The position numbers and the translations under genes are program-made. This document shows positions 28,252-37,656 of a stretch of DNA of 64,000 nt, piece after piece. The stretch's first letter is position 1. Each line of letters opens with the position of its first letter. The notes beneath the pieces are model-generated. The model worked only from the letters and a program-made list of their open reading frames with translations. It did not search any database and was not told the DNA's origin. Source of the stretch: an uncultured Thiohalocapsa sp. (GTDB lineage: Bacteria > Pseudomonadota > Gammaproteobacteria > Chromatiales > Chromatiaceae); contig NZ_CAJXWY010000018.1 of the NCBI RefSeq assembly GCF_913062725.1, positions 1 through 64,000 of the forward strand. Direction: 5' to 3'.

Positions 28252-28378
28252 GCTCGTGTGGGCGCGTCAGGGCCGCGCCGCCGCGGCCTTGGCGCGCGCC
28301 AGATCGTAGGTGTGGTGCCGGTAGGGCACCGCGCCGATGCGGACGCGCGCCGGCGGCGGCGGGTCAGTGGCAGTGCAC

Positions 28379-29794
28379 TCAGGACTGGGCGGCGCGGGCG
28401 TCGATGAAGGCGAGCGCCCGATCGATGCGCCGCAATGTGGCCGCCTTGCCCACCAGCCGCAGGGTGACGTCGATGCCCGGTGACGCCGCCCGGCCGACGA
28501 CGGCCACCCGCAGGGGCTGCGCGACCTTACCCATAGCGACTCCCAGCGCTTCGGCGACCCGCTCCACCACCCGGTGCAGCCCGGCATCCTGCCAGTCCGC
28601 CAGCGCCAGCATGTCGAGCTCGGCGCGCACCCGCTGTAAGGGCTCCCGGGCCACCGGGCGCAGATGCTTCTTCGCGGCCGTCGGCTCGTAGTCGTCGAAG
28701 TCTGCGTAGCAGAAGGCGCTGATGTCGGCGAGTTCCACCAGCGTCTTGGCACGCGCCGCCTGCGCTTCGACGACCGCCACCGGGTCTGGCCCGGTGCTGG
28801 GGTCGATGTCGAGGTGTCCGAGGTGCGGACTCAACAGCCGGGCGATGCGCTTGGCGTCAGCGTGCTGGATGTAGTGCTGATTCAGCCAATCCAGCTTGTC
28901 GGTGTTGAAGGTGGACGCGGACTTGTTGACGTCTGTGATATCGAAAAGCTCGATGAGCTCGTCGAGGGAGAAGATTTCCTGGTCGCCATGGGACCAGCCC
29001 AGGCGCACCAGGTAGTTGATCAGGGCCTCGGGCAGATAGCCCAGGTCGCGGTAAGCCACCACGCTGACCGCCCCATGGCGCTTGGACAAGCGCATGCCGT
29101 CGGCGCCCAGGATCATGGGCACATGCGCGTAACGCGGCGGCTGGTAGCCCAGGGCCGTGAGGATGTTCATCTGCCGGGGGGTGTTGTTGACGTGATCGTC
29201 GCCACGGATGACGTGGCTGATGCCCATGTCGGCGTCGTCCACGACCACGGTCAGGTTGTAGGTGGGCGAGCCGTCGCTGCGGCGCAGCACGAGGTCGTCC
29301 AGCTCTTCGTTGGCGAAGGGGATGCGCCCGCGGATCAGGTCTTCCACCACCACGACGCCGTCGACGGGGTTGCGAAAGCGCACCACATGCGGCTGCGCCG
29401 GGTCCACCTGGCGGGAGCGGCAGTGGCCGTCGTAACGCGGCTTCTGCTTGGCCGCCATCTGCATGTCGCGGACACGCTCGAGGCGGTCTTTGGGACAATC
29501 GCAGCGATATGCGAGACCGCGCTCCAGCAGCTCGTCGATGACGGCGTTGTATCGCTCGAAGCGCTCGGTCTGATAGAAGGGGCCCTCGTCGTAGTCGAGC
29601 CCGAGCCAGTTCATGCCTTCGAGGATGGCATTCACCGATGCCGCCGTCGAGCGCTCCAGATCCGTGTCCTCGATCCGGAGCACGAATTCGCCGCCGTGGC
29701 GGCGGGCGAAGAGGTAAGAGAAGAGTGCGGTGCGGGCGCCGCCGACATGCAGGAAGCCGGTGGGCGATGGGGCGAAGCGGGTACGGACGGTCAT
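28379..29794 (-). CDS. gltX: Glutamyl-tRNA synthetase
   Basis: The class I synthetase charges tRNA-Glu. The 471-residue length is standard for bacterial GltX. The HIGH-type motif is in [13 protein letters not shown] near the N-terminus, and the KMSKS equivalent is [14 protein letters not shown] zinc-binding-like region, [15 protein letters not shown]...RYDGHC, sits in the acceptor-binding insertion. The C-terminal anticodon-binding domain is complete. The start ATG at 29794 begins [13 protein letters not shown], the usual family N-terminus. It is transcribed alone, leftward. Confidence 0.96.
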   Translation of the reverse strand: MTVRTRFAPSPTGFLHVGGARTALFSYLFARRHGGEFVLRIEDTDLERSTAASVNAILEGMNWLGLDYDEGPFYQTERFERYNAVIDELLERGLAYRCDCPKDRLERVRDMQMAAKQKPRYDGHCRSRQVDPAQPHVVRFRNPVDGVVVVEDLIRGRIPFANEELDDLVLRRSDGSPTYNLTVVVDDADMGISHVIRGDDHVNNTPRQMNILTALGYQPPRYAHVPMILGADGMRLSKRHGAVSVVAYRDLGYLPEALINYLVRLGWSHGDQEIFSLDELIELFDITDVNKSASTFNTDKLDWLNQHYIQHADAKRIARLLSPHLGHLDIDPSTGPDPVAVVEAQAARAKTLVELADISAFCYADFDDYEPTAAKKHLRPVAREPLQRVRAELDMLALADWQDAGLHRVVERVAEALGVAMGKVAQPLRVAVVGRAASPGIDVTLRLVGKAATLRRIDRALAFIDARAAQS

Positions 29795-30149
29795 TTGGAC
29801 GCTGGCGGTCTGGGGCTTGCGGGTTTGCGACTGGGGCTTTGGGGCATGCGGTGTGCACAGATCGCGGCGCGGACGACGCAGCGTGCCGGCATACTAGACC
29901 CGCCGCATCCGGTTTTTTCGGATCGCAGCGGCGCAGTCTTGGGCCACGACTATAGCAGAGGCCGCTACCCTTGCCCGGCGCATCGGCGAACGCTACATGC
30001 CACCCTGCCGCGGATATGCTGGGTGCCCGCATGGGTTGCTTCAGCATACGGCCGTCGCCCTTGCGATAATGGGCATGGCAGCACCCAAGGCGGCGCCGGC
30101 ACGCCGGGCACCGCGCCTTCACGACTCAATTCAGCACCGAGGATGATCC
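29795..30149. other. Intergenic region upstream of gltX
   Basis: This 355-base gap separates the divergent gltX and the propeller-like gene. It contains a short hairpin-like TCCG-GTTTTTT-CGGA at about 29908-29922 and no tRNA or gene that I can support. Confidence 0.4.
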
Positions 30150-31217
30150 ATGAACACCAACCGTACGCTGGCCCTGGCCCTGGTGGCCGTTGGGCTGCTG
30201 CTCATCATCGCAGGGCCCTTACTGCCGGGCGGCGAGCGCGCGGTCGTCAATGACCCGCCGCGCACCGGCCATGTCACGGATCTGGCGCGCGCCGATGACG
30301 GCACCATCCTCGCCGGCACCCAGGACGGCGAGCTGTGGCGCCTCGCCGACGGCGTTTGGGGGCGGGTGAACATCGACCTGGACGGCGCACCGGTCACCGC
30401 CCTGGCGGCGGACCTGTCCGGCGACCCGAGCGAGGGCCCCATCGGCACCGGCAGCGGTCTGATCAACGCACCGAGCGGCCTGCCGCCGGTGACGGTGCGT
30501 ATCAGCGATGAGGCGCCCACCGCCGGCGGCCTGGTGGTCGCCACCGGCGACGGGTTGCTGGTGCAGGGCGACAACGCCTGGCGGCGCCAGCTCGCGGGGG
30601 TGCACATCTATCGGCTCGAGGCACAAGCCACCGACGGCGGCGATTACCTGCATGCCGGCACCGTCGACAACGGCGTTTTCACGGCAGCGGTGGCCGATCT
30701 CGGAAGCTGGGCGCCGAACCGCGATGGGCTGCCGCAGCAGGGCAATGTGTTCAGCTTCGTCATCACGGCGGCCAACCGGCTCATCGCCGGCACCAGCAAG
30801 GGCCTGTACTGGCAGGCGGCGCCGATGGAGCCCTGGCAGCAGCTCAAGGTGGGCCTGGAGCAAAGTCGCATGCTGTCGCTGCACCTGGAGCCGCCAGCCG
30901 CTGGCACCCAGCGGCTGTGGATCGGCAGCGACGACGGCCTCTTCAGCGTTGCGCTGACCGAAGACGCCTCGGGGCCCGTGGCCACGACCTACGCGACGCC
31001 CGCTGCCGGCCCCGACGCCGGGCTACGCTACGGGGTGAGCTGGATCGTGCCCTTCGACGACGGGGTCATGTTCAGCGCCGGCGGGGTGTACCAGTTCGGC
31101 AGCTTTGGACTGCCCGGCTGGTACTGGATCTCGCTGCTCGGCGTGGTGTTGCTACTGCTGGGCGGCTGGCTGTTTCCCCCGCGCGAGGCCGCCGCCGGCG
31201 CCAGCGCCGGCGCGTGA
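30150..31217 (+). CDS. Membrane-anchored propeller-like protein of unknown function
   Basis: The 355-residue product has an N-terminal hydrophobic segment (LALALVAVGLLLIIAGPLL) and a second one near the C-terminus (WYWISLLGVVLLLLGGWLF), so the middle should be periplasmic and held at both ends. The middle contains repeated blade-like units of the form TDLARADDGTILAGTQDGELWR, GGDYLHAGTVDNGVFTAA, NRLIAGTSKGLYW and QRLWIGSDDGLFSVAL. These resemble the sialidase/Ycf48-like or two-component-type beta-propeller repeats. No catalytic residues are apparent. It stands upstream of acs but 200 bases away, so it is probably not in the same operon. Confidence 0.65.
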   Translation: MNTNRTLALALVAVGLLLIIAGPLLPGGERAVVNDPPRTGHVTDLARADDGTILAGTQDGELWRLADGVWGRVNIDLDGAPVTALAADLSGDPSEGPIGTGSGLINAPSGLPPVTVRISDEAPTAGGLVVATGDGLLVQGDNAWRRQLAGVHIYRLEAQATDGGDYLHAGTVDNGVFTAAVADLGSWAPNRDGLPQQGNVFSFVITAANRLIAGTSKGLYWQAAPMEPWQQLKVGLEQSRMLSLHLEPPAAGTQRLWIGSDDGLFSVALTEDASGPVATTYATPAAGPDAGLRYGVSWIVPFDDGVMFSAGGVYQFGSFGLPGWYWISLLGVVLLLLGGWLFPPREAAAGASAGA

Positions 31218-31418
31218 AGGCCGCGGCGGTGGCGACGGGGCACGACGCGCCGGCGCACCGCACTGTCCCACGACAAAGCCGGCGTGGTATCCGCTGGCGA
31301 GTGCCAAAGCGAGGGTTTACACTCGCCGGGGCGAGCACTGTGACGCCGCCGCCGCAAGGCCGTCGGTCGTCTATTCACCGCAGTACACCCCCACCGCCGC
31401 ACACTCGAGGAGGCCACC

Positions 31419-33365
31419 ATGTCAGAAACAAAAATCTACGAAGTCCCCGCCGACATCGCCGCCAAGGCGCATATCGACGAGGAGCGCTATCGCAGCATGT
31501 ACCAGCGCTCGGTGGATGACCCGGAGGGCTTCTGGGCCGAATATGCCGACACGTTCGTCACCTGGTTCAAGAAATGGGATCGGGTCATGGACTACAGCTA
31601 CGACGCCGACGACCTCCACGTCCGGTGGTTCGAGGGCGGCAAGCTGAACGTCTCCTACAACTGTCTGGATCGCCACCTCGAAAGCCGTGGCGAGCAGACG
31701 GCCATTATCTGGGAGAGTGACAACCCGGACGAGGACAAGCACATCAGCTACCGCGCGCTGCACACCGAGGTCTGCAAGCTCGCCAATGCCATGAAGGCAC
31801 GCGGGGTGCAAAAAGGCGACCGGGTGTGCATCTACCTGCCGATGATCCCCGAGGCCGCCGTGGCCATGCTGGCCTGCACGCGCATCGGCGCCGTGCACTC
31901 CATCGTCTTCGGCGGCTTCTCGCCGGATTCCCTGCGTGACCGCATCCAGGACTCCGAGTGCCGGCTGATCATCACCTCCGACGAGAGCGTGCGCGGCGGG
32001 CGCAATGTGCCGCTGAAAAAGAACGCCGACCAGGCCCTGAGCGAGTGCCCCAGCATCGACACCTGCATCGTCGTCAAGCGCACCGGCGGCGACGTCGCCT
32101 GGAGCGAGGGGCGCGACATCTGGTACCACGACGCCATCGCCGCCGCAGACGATGTCTGCGAGCCCGAGCCGATGGACGCCGAGGACCCGCTGTTCATCCT
32201 CTACACCTCCGGCTCCACGGGTAAGCCCAAGGGCGTGCTGCATACCACCGGCGGCTACCTCGTCTACGCCGCCATGACGCACAAGTACACCTTCGACTAC
32301 CAAGACGGCGAGGTCTACTGGTGCACCGCCGACGTCGGCTGGGTCACGGGCCACACCTACATCGTCTATGGACCGCTCGCCAACGGCGCCATCACGCTGA
32401 TGTTCGAGGGTATCCCCACCTACCCGGACGTTTCGCGCTTCTGGCAAGTGGTGGATAAGCACAATGTGGCCACCTTCTATACGGCACCGACCGCTATCCG
32501 CTCGCTGATGCGCGCCGGCGAAGAACCGGTGAAGCAGACCTCGCGCAAGAGCCTGCGCATCCTCGGCTCCGTCGGCGAGCCCATCAATCCCGAGGCCTGG
32601 GAGTGGTATCACAACGTCGTCGGCGACGGCCGCTGCCCCATCGTCGACACTTGGTGGCAGACCGAAACCGGCGGCCATCTCATCACCGCCCTGCCCGGCG
32701 CCACGGCACTGAAACCGGGCTCGGCGACGCGGCCCTTCTTTGGTGTGGTACCGGCGCTGGTGGATCCGGCGGAGGGCACCGTGCTGGAGGGCGCCGCGGA
32801 AGGGGCGCTGGTCATCACGCGTCCGTGGCCGGCGCAGATGCGCACCGTCTACGGCGATCACCAGCGGTTCATCGACACCTACTTCAAGCAGTATCCCGGA
32901 TACTATTTCTCGGGCGACGGCGCCCGCCGCGACGAGGACGGTTACTACTGGATCACCGGGCGCATCGATGACGTGCTGAACGTCTCCGGCCACCGCCTCG
33001 GCACCGCCGAGATCGAATCGGCGTTGGTGCTGCACGACGCCATCGCCGAGGCCGCCGTCGTCGGCTATCCGCACGACATCAAGGGTCAGGGCATCTATGC
33101 CTACGTGACGGTGATGGCCGGCATCGAGCCCACCGACGACCTGAAAAAAGAGCTGGTCAAGCTGGTGCGCACGGAGATCGGCCCCATCGCCGGCATCGAC
33201 ATCATCCAATGGGCGCCGGGACTGCCCAAGACCCGCTCTGGTAAGATCATGCGTCGCATCCTGCGCAAGATCGCCGCCAACGAAGTCGACAGCCTGGGCG
33301 ATACGTCCACGCTGGCGGACCCAACGGTCGTCGATGACCTCATCGAGAACCGCGCCAACCAGTAA
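31419..33365 (+). CDS. acs: Acetyl-CoA synthetase (AMP-forming)
   Basis: Acs activates acetate to acetyl-CoA through acetyl-AMP. The 648-residue length and motifs are standard: P-loop [45 protein letters not shown], and the C-terminal TRSGKIMRR with the lysine that is normally regulated by acetylation. GAGGAG lies just upstream of the ATG at 31419. It appears to be a single-gene unit ending at a terminator-like hairpin near 33543. A protein acetyltransferase/deacetylase pair is not encoded nearby. Confidence 0.97.
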   Translation: MSETKIYEVPADIAAKAHIDEERYRSMYQRSVDDPEGFWAEYADTFVTWFKKWDRVMDYSYDADDLHVRWFEGGKLNVSYNCLDRHLESRGEQTAIIWESDNPDEDKHISYRALHTEVCKLANAMKARGVQKGDRVCIYLPMIPEAAVAMLACTRIGAVHSIVFGGFSPDSLRDRIQDSECRLIITSDESVRGGRNVPLKKNADQALSECPSIDTCIVVKRTGGDVAWSEGRDIWYHDAIAAADDVCEPEPMDAEDPLFILYTSGSTGKPKGVLHTTGGYLVYAAMTHKYTFDYQDGEVYWCTADVGWVTGHTYIVYGPLANGAITLMFEGIPTYPDVSRFWQVVDKHNVATFYTAPTAIRSLMRAGEEPVKQTSRKSLRILGSVGEPINPEAWEWYHNVVGDGRCPIVDTWWQTETGGHLITALPGATALKPGSATRPFFGVVPALVDPAEGTVLEGAAEGALVITRPWPAQMRTVYGDHQRFIDTYFKQYPGYYFSGDGARRDEDGYYWITGRIDDVLNVSGHRLGTAEIESALVLHDAIAEAAVVGYPHDIKGQGIYAYVTVMAGIEPTDDLKKELVKLVRTEIGPIAGIDIIQWAPGLPKTRSGKIMRRILRKIAANEVDSLGDTSTLADPTVVDDLIENRANQ

Positions 33366-33373
33366 CCCCCCCT

Positions 33374-33412
33374 GCTACGTCAGGCGGCTACGTCAGGCGG
33401 CTACGTCAGGCG
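33374..33412. repeat. Three tandem 13-bp repeats after acs
   Basis: GCTACGTCAGGCG occurs three times without gaps at 33374, 33387 and 33400, followed by a partial fourth copy (GCTGCG). It begins nine bases after the acs stop codon. It may be a slippage repeat; no function is evident. Confidence 0.85.
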
Positions 33413-33542
33413 GCTGCGCCGATCCGCGGCGCCGCGCCGGGCAATGCCCGAGGGCTGGGGTCGGCCGGGCACTCAATCCGCCGCGCGCGTGCGCGTATTC
33501 GCGCCCGCCCGCAGCAGGTGCCCCGCAACCGACTGCCGCCGC

Positions 33543-33568
33543 AACCGCCGCCCCCGGGCGGCGGTTTT
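33543..33568 (+). terminator. Intrinsic terminator downstream of acs
   Basis: An 11-bp perfect stem (AACCGCCGCCC at 33543-33553, GGGCGGCGGTT at 33556-33566) is followed by a short T run ending at 33568. It lies 178 bases after the acs stop and before the next rightward gene. The T tract is short and the loop is only two bases on paper, so termination efficiency is uncertain. Confidence 0.6.
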
Positions 33569-33646
33569 GCATGACTGCCCACACGCGCCATCCCAAACAC
33601 CCGCCGCCGCACAACCGAGCCGTGCGGCCGCAGGTGCTCTTCCCCT

Positions 33647-34519
33647 ATGGATAGAAGCGTTTCCAGCCCAGAGGAGCTCACAATCTTGCCATCCCTGCCG
33701 AGAGTCGGCGTCTATGTGGACGCCGAGAACATTCGCTACAACGGCGGCTACCAGATGCGCTATGACGTGCTGCGCAATTTCGCCGCGCGTCAGGACGGTA
33801 TCCTGCAAAGACTCAATACTTACATTGCCTACGATGCACAGCGGGCTGAAGAAGACCCGGAGTACAAGAAGAAATCCCGCGCTTATCAGCAAATGGTTCG
33901 CGACTTCGGCTGGAAGATTACGGTCAAGTATGTCCGTCGCTATACCGACGAAGCCGGTAACATCTCCACCAAGGCCAATGCCGATCTGGATATGGCCGTC
34001 GATGCCATGCTGCAGGCAGAGAAACTGGAGCAGGTCATCCTGGTCACCGGCGATGGCGATTTTCTGCAGGTGGTCGACGCGCTGCAAAATCGCGGCTGCC
34101 GTGTGGAGCTCATCGGTTTCAAGAATGTATCCAGACTCCTGCAGCAAGAGGCCGACGCTTTCTGGTCGGGCTTTCTGATTCCAGACCTGCTGCCTGTGGC
34201 CTATGAGCCGCGCAACGAATGGGGCAAGCCCGGGTCCTGCGTTCGCGGCGTGTGCACCAAGTGGTTCCCAGAGAAGGGTTATGGGTTCCTGCGATTCATG
34301 AATCACATCTCGCCGAATCTCTGGACCGTCGACCCGCGTGACCCATCCTCGCCCTACGTCAGTGTGTTCTGTCATGCCAACGAAGTCGCCGAAGATGTCA
34401 GCGAAGACATGCTGCTGAACCGCGAGACCATCCTCGAGTTCTATCTCGCCGAGAGCGAGCAAAAGGACAATGGCCTGGTGGCGCAGAACGTGCGCCTCGC
34501 ATTCGGCGTCAACCGCTAG
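33647..34519 (+). CDS. NYN-domain nuclease (LabA/DUF88-like) fused to a cold-shock-like domain
   Basis: The N-terminal two-thirds is a PIN-like NYN domain. The acidic residues are visible in VGVYVDAENIRYNG, ADLDMAVDAM and VILVTGDGDFLQVVDAL, and together would bind metal for RNA cleavage. The last third begins VRGVCTKWFPEKGYGFLRF and continues to YVSVFCHANEV, which matches a cold-shock/OB RNA-binding fold (KGYGF, then V-F-H). The start is ambiguous. The ATG at 33647 has no clear ribosome site; an in-frame TTG at 33686 follows AGGAG by nine bases. Total length is 290 residues from the ATG. It is probably an RNA-processing enzyme; its target is unknown. Confidence 0.85.
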   Translation: MDRSVSSPEELTILPSLPRVGVYVDAENIRYNGGYQMRYDVLRNFAARQDGILQRLNTYIAYDAQRAEEDPEYKKKSRAYQQMVRDFGWKITVKYVRRYTDEAGNISTKANADLDMAVDAMLQAEKLEQVILVTGDGDFLQVVDALQNRGCRVELIGFKNVSRLLQQEADAFWSGFLIPDLLPVAYEPRNEWGKPGSCVRGVCTKWFPEKGYGFLRFMNHISPNLWTVDPRDPSSPYVSVFCHANEVAEDVSEDMLLNRETILEFYLAESEQKDNGLVAQNVRLAFGVNR

Positions 34520-34563
34520 GGCGCGCGCCCGATCACCGCTGCAGCCTCGCCCGCATCCCCCGT

Positions 34564-36282
34564 ATGCCCAACGATCAGGCCCAGACCCTACCCGGCGGCT
34601 TGGCCGGACGCTTGATCAGAGACCAGCTGCTGAGCGCCCAGCAGGCACGGCGCGCGCAGACCGAATGCAGCCGCCGCCGCCAGTCGCTGATCCGCTACCT
34701 GCTCGCGGAGAAGGTCGTGGACGGCGGTCGTCTCGCCGCGGCAGCCTCCCAGGAGTTCGGCATACCGCTGCTGGACCTCGACGCCATCGACCGGCAGCAC
34801 CTGCCCTTGTCCCTGGTGGACGCGAAGCTGATCCACAGGCATCGGGTGCTGCCCATCCACAGGCGTGGCAGCCGCCTGTTCGTGGCGGTCTCCGATCCCA
34901 CCGACGACCGTGCGCTGGAAGAGATCCGCTTCCACACCGGCCTGGCGGTGGATGCCATCGTGGTGGAAGAAGCCAAGCTCGCCGCCGCCCTCGATCAGGC
35001 GATCGATGCCCAGGACAGCGCCATGACGGACCTCCTGGACACGGCGCTGGATCATCTGGAGATCAGCAGCGACGACGAAGACGACGTCGGCAACGACGAC
35101 TCCGATTTCAACGTCGACGATGCACCTGTGGTGCGCTACGTCAATAAGGTGCTGCTGGACGCCATCAGCGCATCGGCGTCGGACATCCACTTCGAGCCCT
35201 ACGAGAAGTTCTTTCGCATCCGTTACCGCCAGGATGGCCTGCTGCGCGAGGTGGCCAGCCCCCCGCTCAGCATCGCATCCCGGCTGGTGGCCCGCCTCAA
35301 GGTCATGTCGCGCATGAACATCGCCGAGCGGCGCGTGCCGCAGGACGGGCGCATCAAGCTCAAGATGAGCCGCAACCGCGACATCGATTTCCGTGTCAGC
35401 ACACTGCCGACGCTCTACGGCGAGAAGGTGGTCCTGCGGATTCTGGACTCCGCCGCCACCACCGTCGGCATCGACGAGCTTGGCATGGAGCCCGAGCAGA
35501 AGGCCGCCTTCCTGGAGTGCATCAGGAATCCCTACGGCATGGTGCTGGTGACCGGCCCCACCGGCTCCGGCAAGACCGTCTCGTTGTACTCGGCCCTGAA
35601 CATTGTGAACGCCCCGGACATCAACATCGCGACCGTGGAGGACCCGGTGGAGATCCAGGTGCCCGGCATCAACCAGGTCAACATGAACCCGAAGACGGGC
35701 ATGACCTTCGCCGCCGCCCTGCGCGCCTTTCTGCGCCAGGACCCGGACATTGTCATGGTCGGCGAGATCCGTGATCTGGAAACCGCCGAGATCGCCGTCA
35801 AGGCCGCCCAGACCGGCCACCTGGTGCTCTCCACGCTGCACACCAACGACGCCCCCCAATGCCTGACGCGCCTGGCCAACATGGGCGTGGCCCCCTTCAA
35901 CATCGCCGCATCGGTCTTGCTCATCATGGCCCAGCGGCTGGTGCGCCGGCTCTGTCTACGCTGCCGGGAGCCGGACCACCTGCCGCGGGAAGCGCTGCGC
36001 GAAGCCGGCTTCACCGAGGCACAGGTCGCGGCCGGCATCACCGTATACAAAGCTGTCGGCTGCGACCACTGCGTCGACGGCTACAAGGGCCGCGTGGGCA
36101 TTTTCCAGGTGATCAAGGTCTCGGCTGACATGGGCCGCATCATCATGGAAGGCGGCAGCGCCATGGCGCTGGCGACGCAGGCGGACAACGAGGGCTACCT
36201 GGATTTGCGCCAAGCCGGTCTGCGCAAGGTTCAGGCGGGCGTCACCAGCCTGCTCGAGCTCAACCGCGTTACCAAGGATTAG
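34564..36282 (+). CDS. pilB: Type IV pilus assembly ATPase PilB
   Basis: PilB is the cytoplasmic hexameric motor that drives pilus extension. The 572 residues show an N-terminal MshE/GSPII-like domain (LIRYLLAEKVVDGGRL, EFGIPLLDLDAID). The ATPase core has Walker A GPTGSGKT (331-338), the Asp box ATVEDPVEIQVPGINQVNMN, Walker B FLRQDPDIVMVGEIRD and the His box TGHLVLSTLHTNDA. A C-terminal zinc-binding tetracysteine (CLRC and CDHC) follows. It starts the pilB-pilC-pilD-coaE run. pilC follows after about 90 bases. No pilin gene is next to it. Confidence 0.96.
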   Translation: MPNDQAQTLPGGLAGRLIRDQLLSAQQARRAQTECSRRRQSLIRYLLAEKVVDGGRLAAAASQEFGIPLLDLDAIDRQHLPLSLVDAKLIHRHRVLPIHRRGSRLFVAVSDPTDDRALEEIRFHTGLAVDAIVVEEAKLAAALDQAIDAQDSAMTDLLDTALDHLEISSDDEDDVGNDDSDFNVDDAPVVRYVNKVLLDAISASASDIHFEPYEKFFRIRYRQDGLLREVASPPLSIASRLVARLKVMSRMNIAERRVPQDGRIKLKMSRNRDIDFRVSTLPTLYGEKVVLRILDSAATTVGIDELGMEPEQKAAFLECIRNPYGMVLVTGPTGSGKTVSLYSALNIVNAPDINIATVEDPVEIQVPGINQVNMNPKTGMTFAAALRAFLRQDPDIVMVGEIRDLETAEIAVKAAQTGHLVLSTLHTNDAPQCLTRLANMGVAPFNIAASVLLIMAQRLVRRLCLRCREPDHLPREALREAGFTEAQVAAGITVYKAVGCDHCVDGYKGRVGIFQVIKVSADMGRIIMEGGSAMALATQADNEGYLDLRQAGLRKVQAGVTSLLELNRVTKD

Positions 36283-36372
36283 TGCCCTGCCGTCGTGGCG
36301 GTCACCGTCGCCACGCATCGACGCAGCTACGCATCCACGTCTTCGCAAACCGAGCCGCCGCCAGAGCCCGCC

Positions 36373-37611
36373 ATGGCCGTGACCACCGCCCGCAAGCCCA
36401 AGCCAGCAAAGGCCCATACCTTCGCCTGGGAAGGCATCGACCGCCGCGGCAACCGGGTCAAGGGGGACCTGCGCGCACCCAGTGTCGACCTGGTCCGCGC
36501 CGATCTCCGCCGCCAGGGCGTCGCTCCAACCAAGGTGCGCAAGAAGGCCCCACCCCTGTTCGGCACCGGCGAGCGCAGGATCACGAGCCAGGATCTGACC
36601 GTCTTCAGCCGCCAGCTGGCCACCATGATGAGCGCCGGCGTCCCCCTGGTGCAGGCATTCGAGATCATCGGCCGCGGCCACGAAAGCCCGGCCATGCAGA
36701 CGCTGCTGCTCGCAATCAAGCAAGACATCGAAAGCGGTACGGCCATGGCCGCCGCTCTGCGCAAATACCCGCGCTATTTCGACGCTCTCGTCTGTAACCT
36801 GGTGGCCGCCGGCGAGAGCGCCGGTGTGCTCGATGTCCTGCTGGACAAGGTCGCCAGCTACAAGGAAAAGACCGAATCCCTCAAGGGCAAGATCAAAAAG
36901 GCGATGTTCTATCCGGCGGCGGTGATCCTGGTGGCCATCGTCGTCACCGTCGTCATCCTGCTGTTCGTCATCCCGCAGTTCAAGGCGCTGTTCAGCAGCT
37001 TCGGTGCCGATCTGCCCGCCTTCACCCTCGTGGTCATTGCGCTCTCGGATCTGTTGTGGGAATACTGGTGGGCGTTGGTGCTGGCGATCGGTGGCGTTGC
37101 CTGGGGCATCGGCCGGCTCAGCACTGGCTCGCAGCGATTCCGCGCCCTCATCGATCGACTGGTGCTGAAGCTTCCCATCATCGGCACTATCCTGCGCAAG
37201 GCCGCCGTTGCCCGCTTCGCCCGCACCCTGGCCACCGTGTTCGCCGCCGGCGTGCCCCTGGTGGAGGCCCTCGACTCGGTGGCAGGCGCCACCGGCAACA
37301 GCGTCTACGGTCAGGCCGTGCAGCAGATGCGCGAGGACGTCGCCACGGGCCAGAGCCTGCAGCACACCATGCGCCAGAGTCATCTGTTTCCGCATATGGT
37401 GATCCAGATGACCGCCATCGGCGAAGAGTCCGGCGCGCTCGACGACATGCTCGCGAAGGCGGCGGATTTCTACGAGGAAGAGGTGGATAACGCCGTCGAC
37501 AGCATGAGCAGCCTGCTGGAGCCCCTGATCATGGTAGTCATCGGCGGCCTGGTGGGTGCGCTGGTGGTGGCCATGTACCTGCCCATCTTCAAGCTCGCGG
37601 CCGTGGTCTGA
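36373..37611 (+). CDS. pilC: Type IV pilus inner-membrane platform protein PilC
   Basis: PilC is the polytopic platform that couples the PilB motor to pilus polymerisation. The chosen ATG at 36373 (MAVTTARKPKPAKAHTFAWEG) matches the usual PilC start; a GTG at 36295 would add 26 non-typical residues. The 412-residue product has two GspF domains: SRQLATMMSAGVPLVQAFEI with GESAGVLDVLLDK, and ARTLATVFAAGVPLVEALDS with GEESGALDDML. Three membrane spans follow the expected places. The gene is flanked by pilB and pilD. Confidence 0.95.
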   Translation: MAVTTARKPKPAKAHTFAWEGIDRRGNRVKGDLRAPSVDLVRADLRRQGVAPTKVRKKAPPLFGTGERRITSQDLTVFSRQLATMMSAGVPLVQAFEIIGRGHESPAMQTLLLAIKQDIESGTAMAAALRKYPRYFDALVCNLVAAGESAGVLDVLLDKVASYKEKTESLKGKIKKAMFYPAAVILVAIVVTVVILLFVIPQFKALFSSFGADLPAFTLVVIALSDLLWEYWWALVLAIGGVAWGIGRLSTGSQRFRALIDRLVLKLPIIGTILRKAAVARFARTLATVFAAGVPLVEALDSVAGATGNSVYGQAVQQMREDVATGQSLQHTMRQSHLFPHMVIQMTAIGEESGALDDMLAKAADFYEEEVDNAVDSMSSLLEPLIMVVIGGLVGALVVAMYLPIFKLAAVV

Positions 37612-37656
37612 ACAACCACGCCTGCTCCATGCACCGCCCGGCGGCGACACAGGCTC

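Noticed and set aside
28267-28378. Short minus-strand frame after gltX ending RIGAVPYRHHTYDLARAKA
   Set aside because: It looks protein-like, but it has no start codon with a ribosome site and overlaps the end of gltX in another frame.
29908-29922. Hairpin-like TCCG-GTTTTTT-CGGA upstream of gltX
   Set aside because: Four-base stem with the T run in the loop, so it is not a terminator.
28664-30253. A 529-codon plus-strand frame opposite gltX
   Set aside because: Antisense to gltX; rich in Val/Gly/His as expected for a shadow frame.
31322-31335. CTCGCC-GG-GGCGAG palindrome upstream of acs
   Set aside because: Short and GC-rich; such repeats arise often by chance here, and it is not tied to a clear promoter.
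31422-33209. A 595-codon minus-strand frame opposite acs
   Set aside because: The acs product has all family motifs in the other strand; the antisense frame has none.
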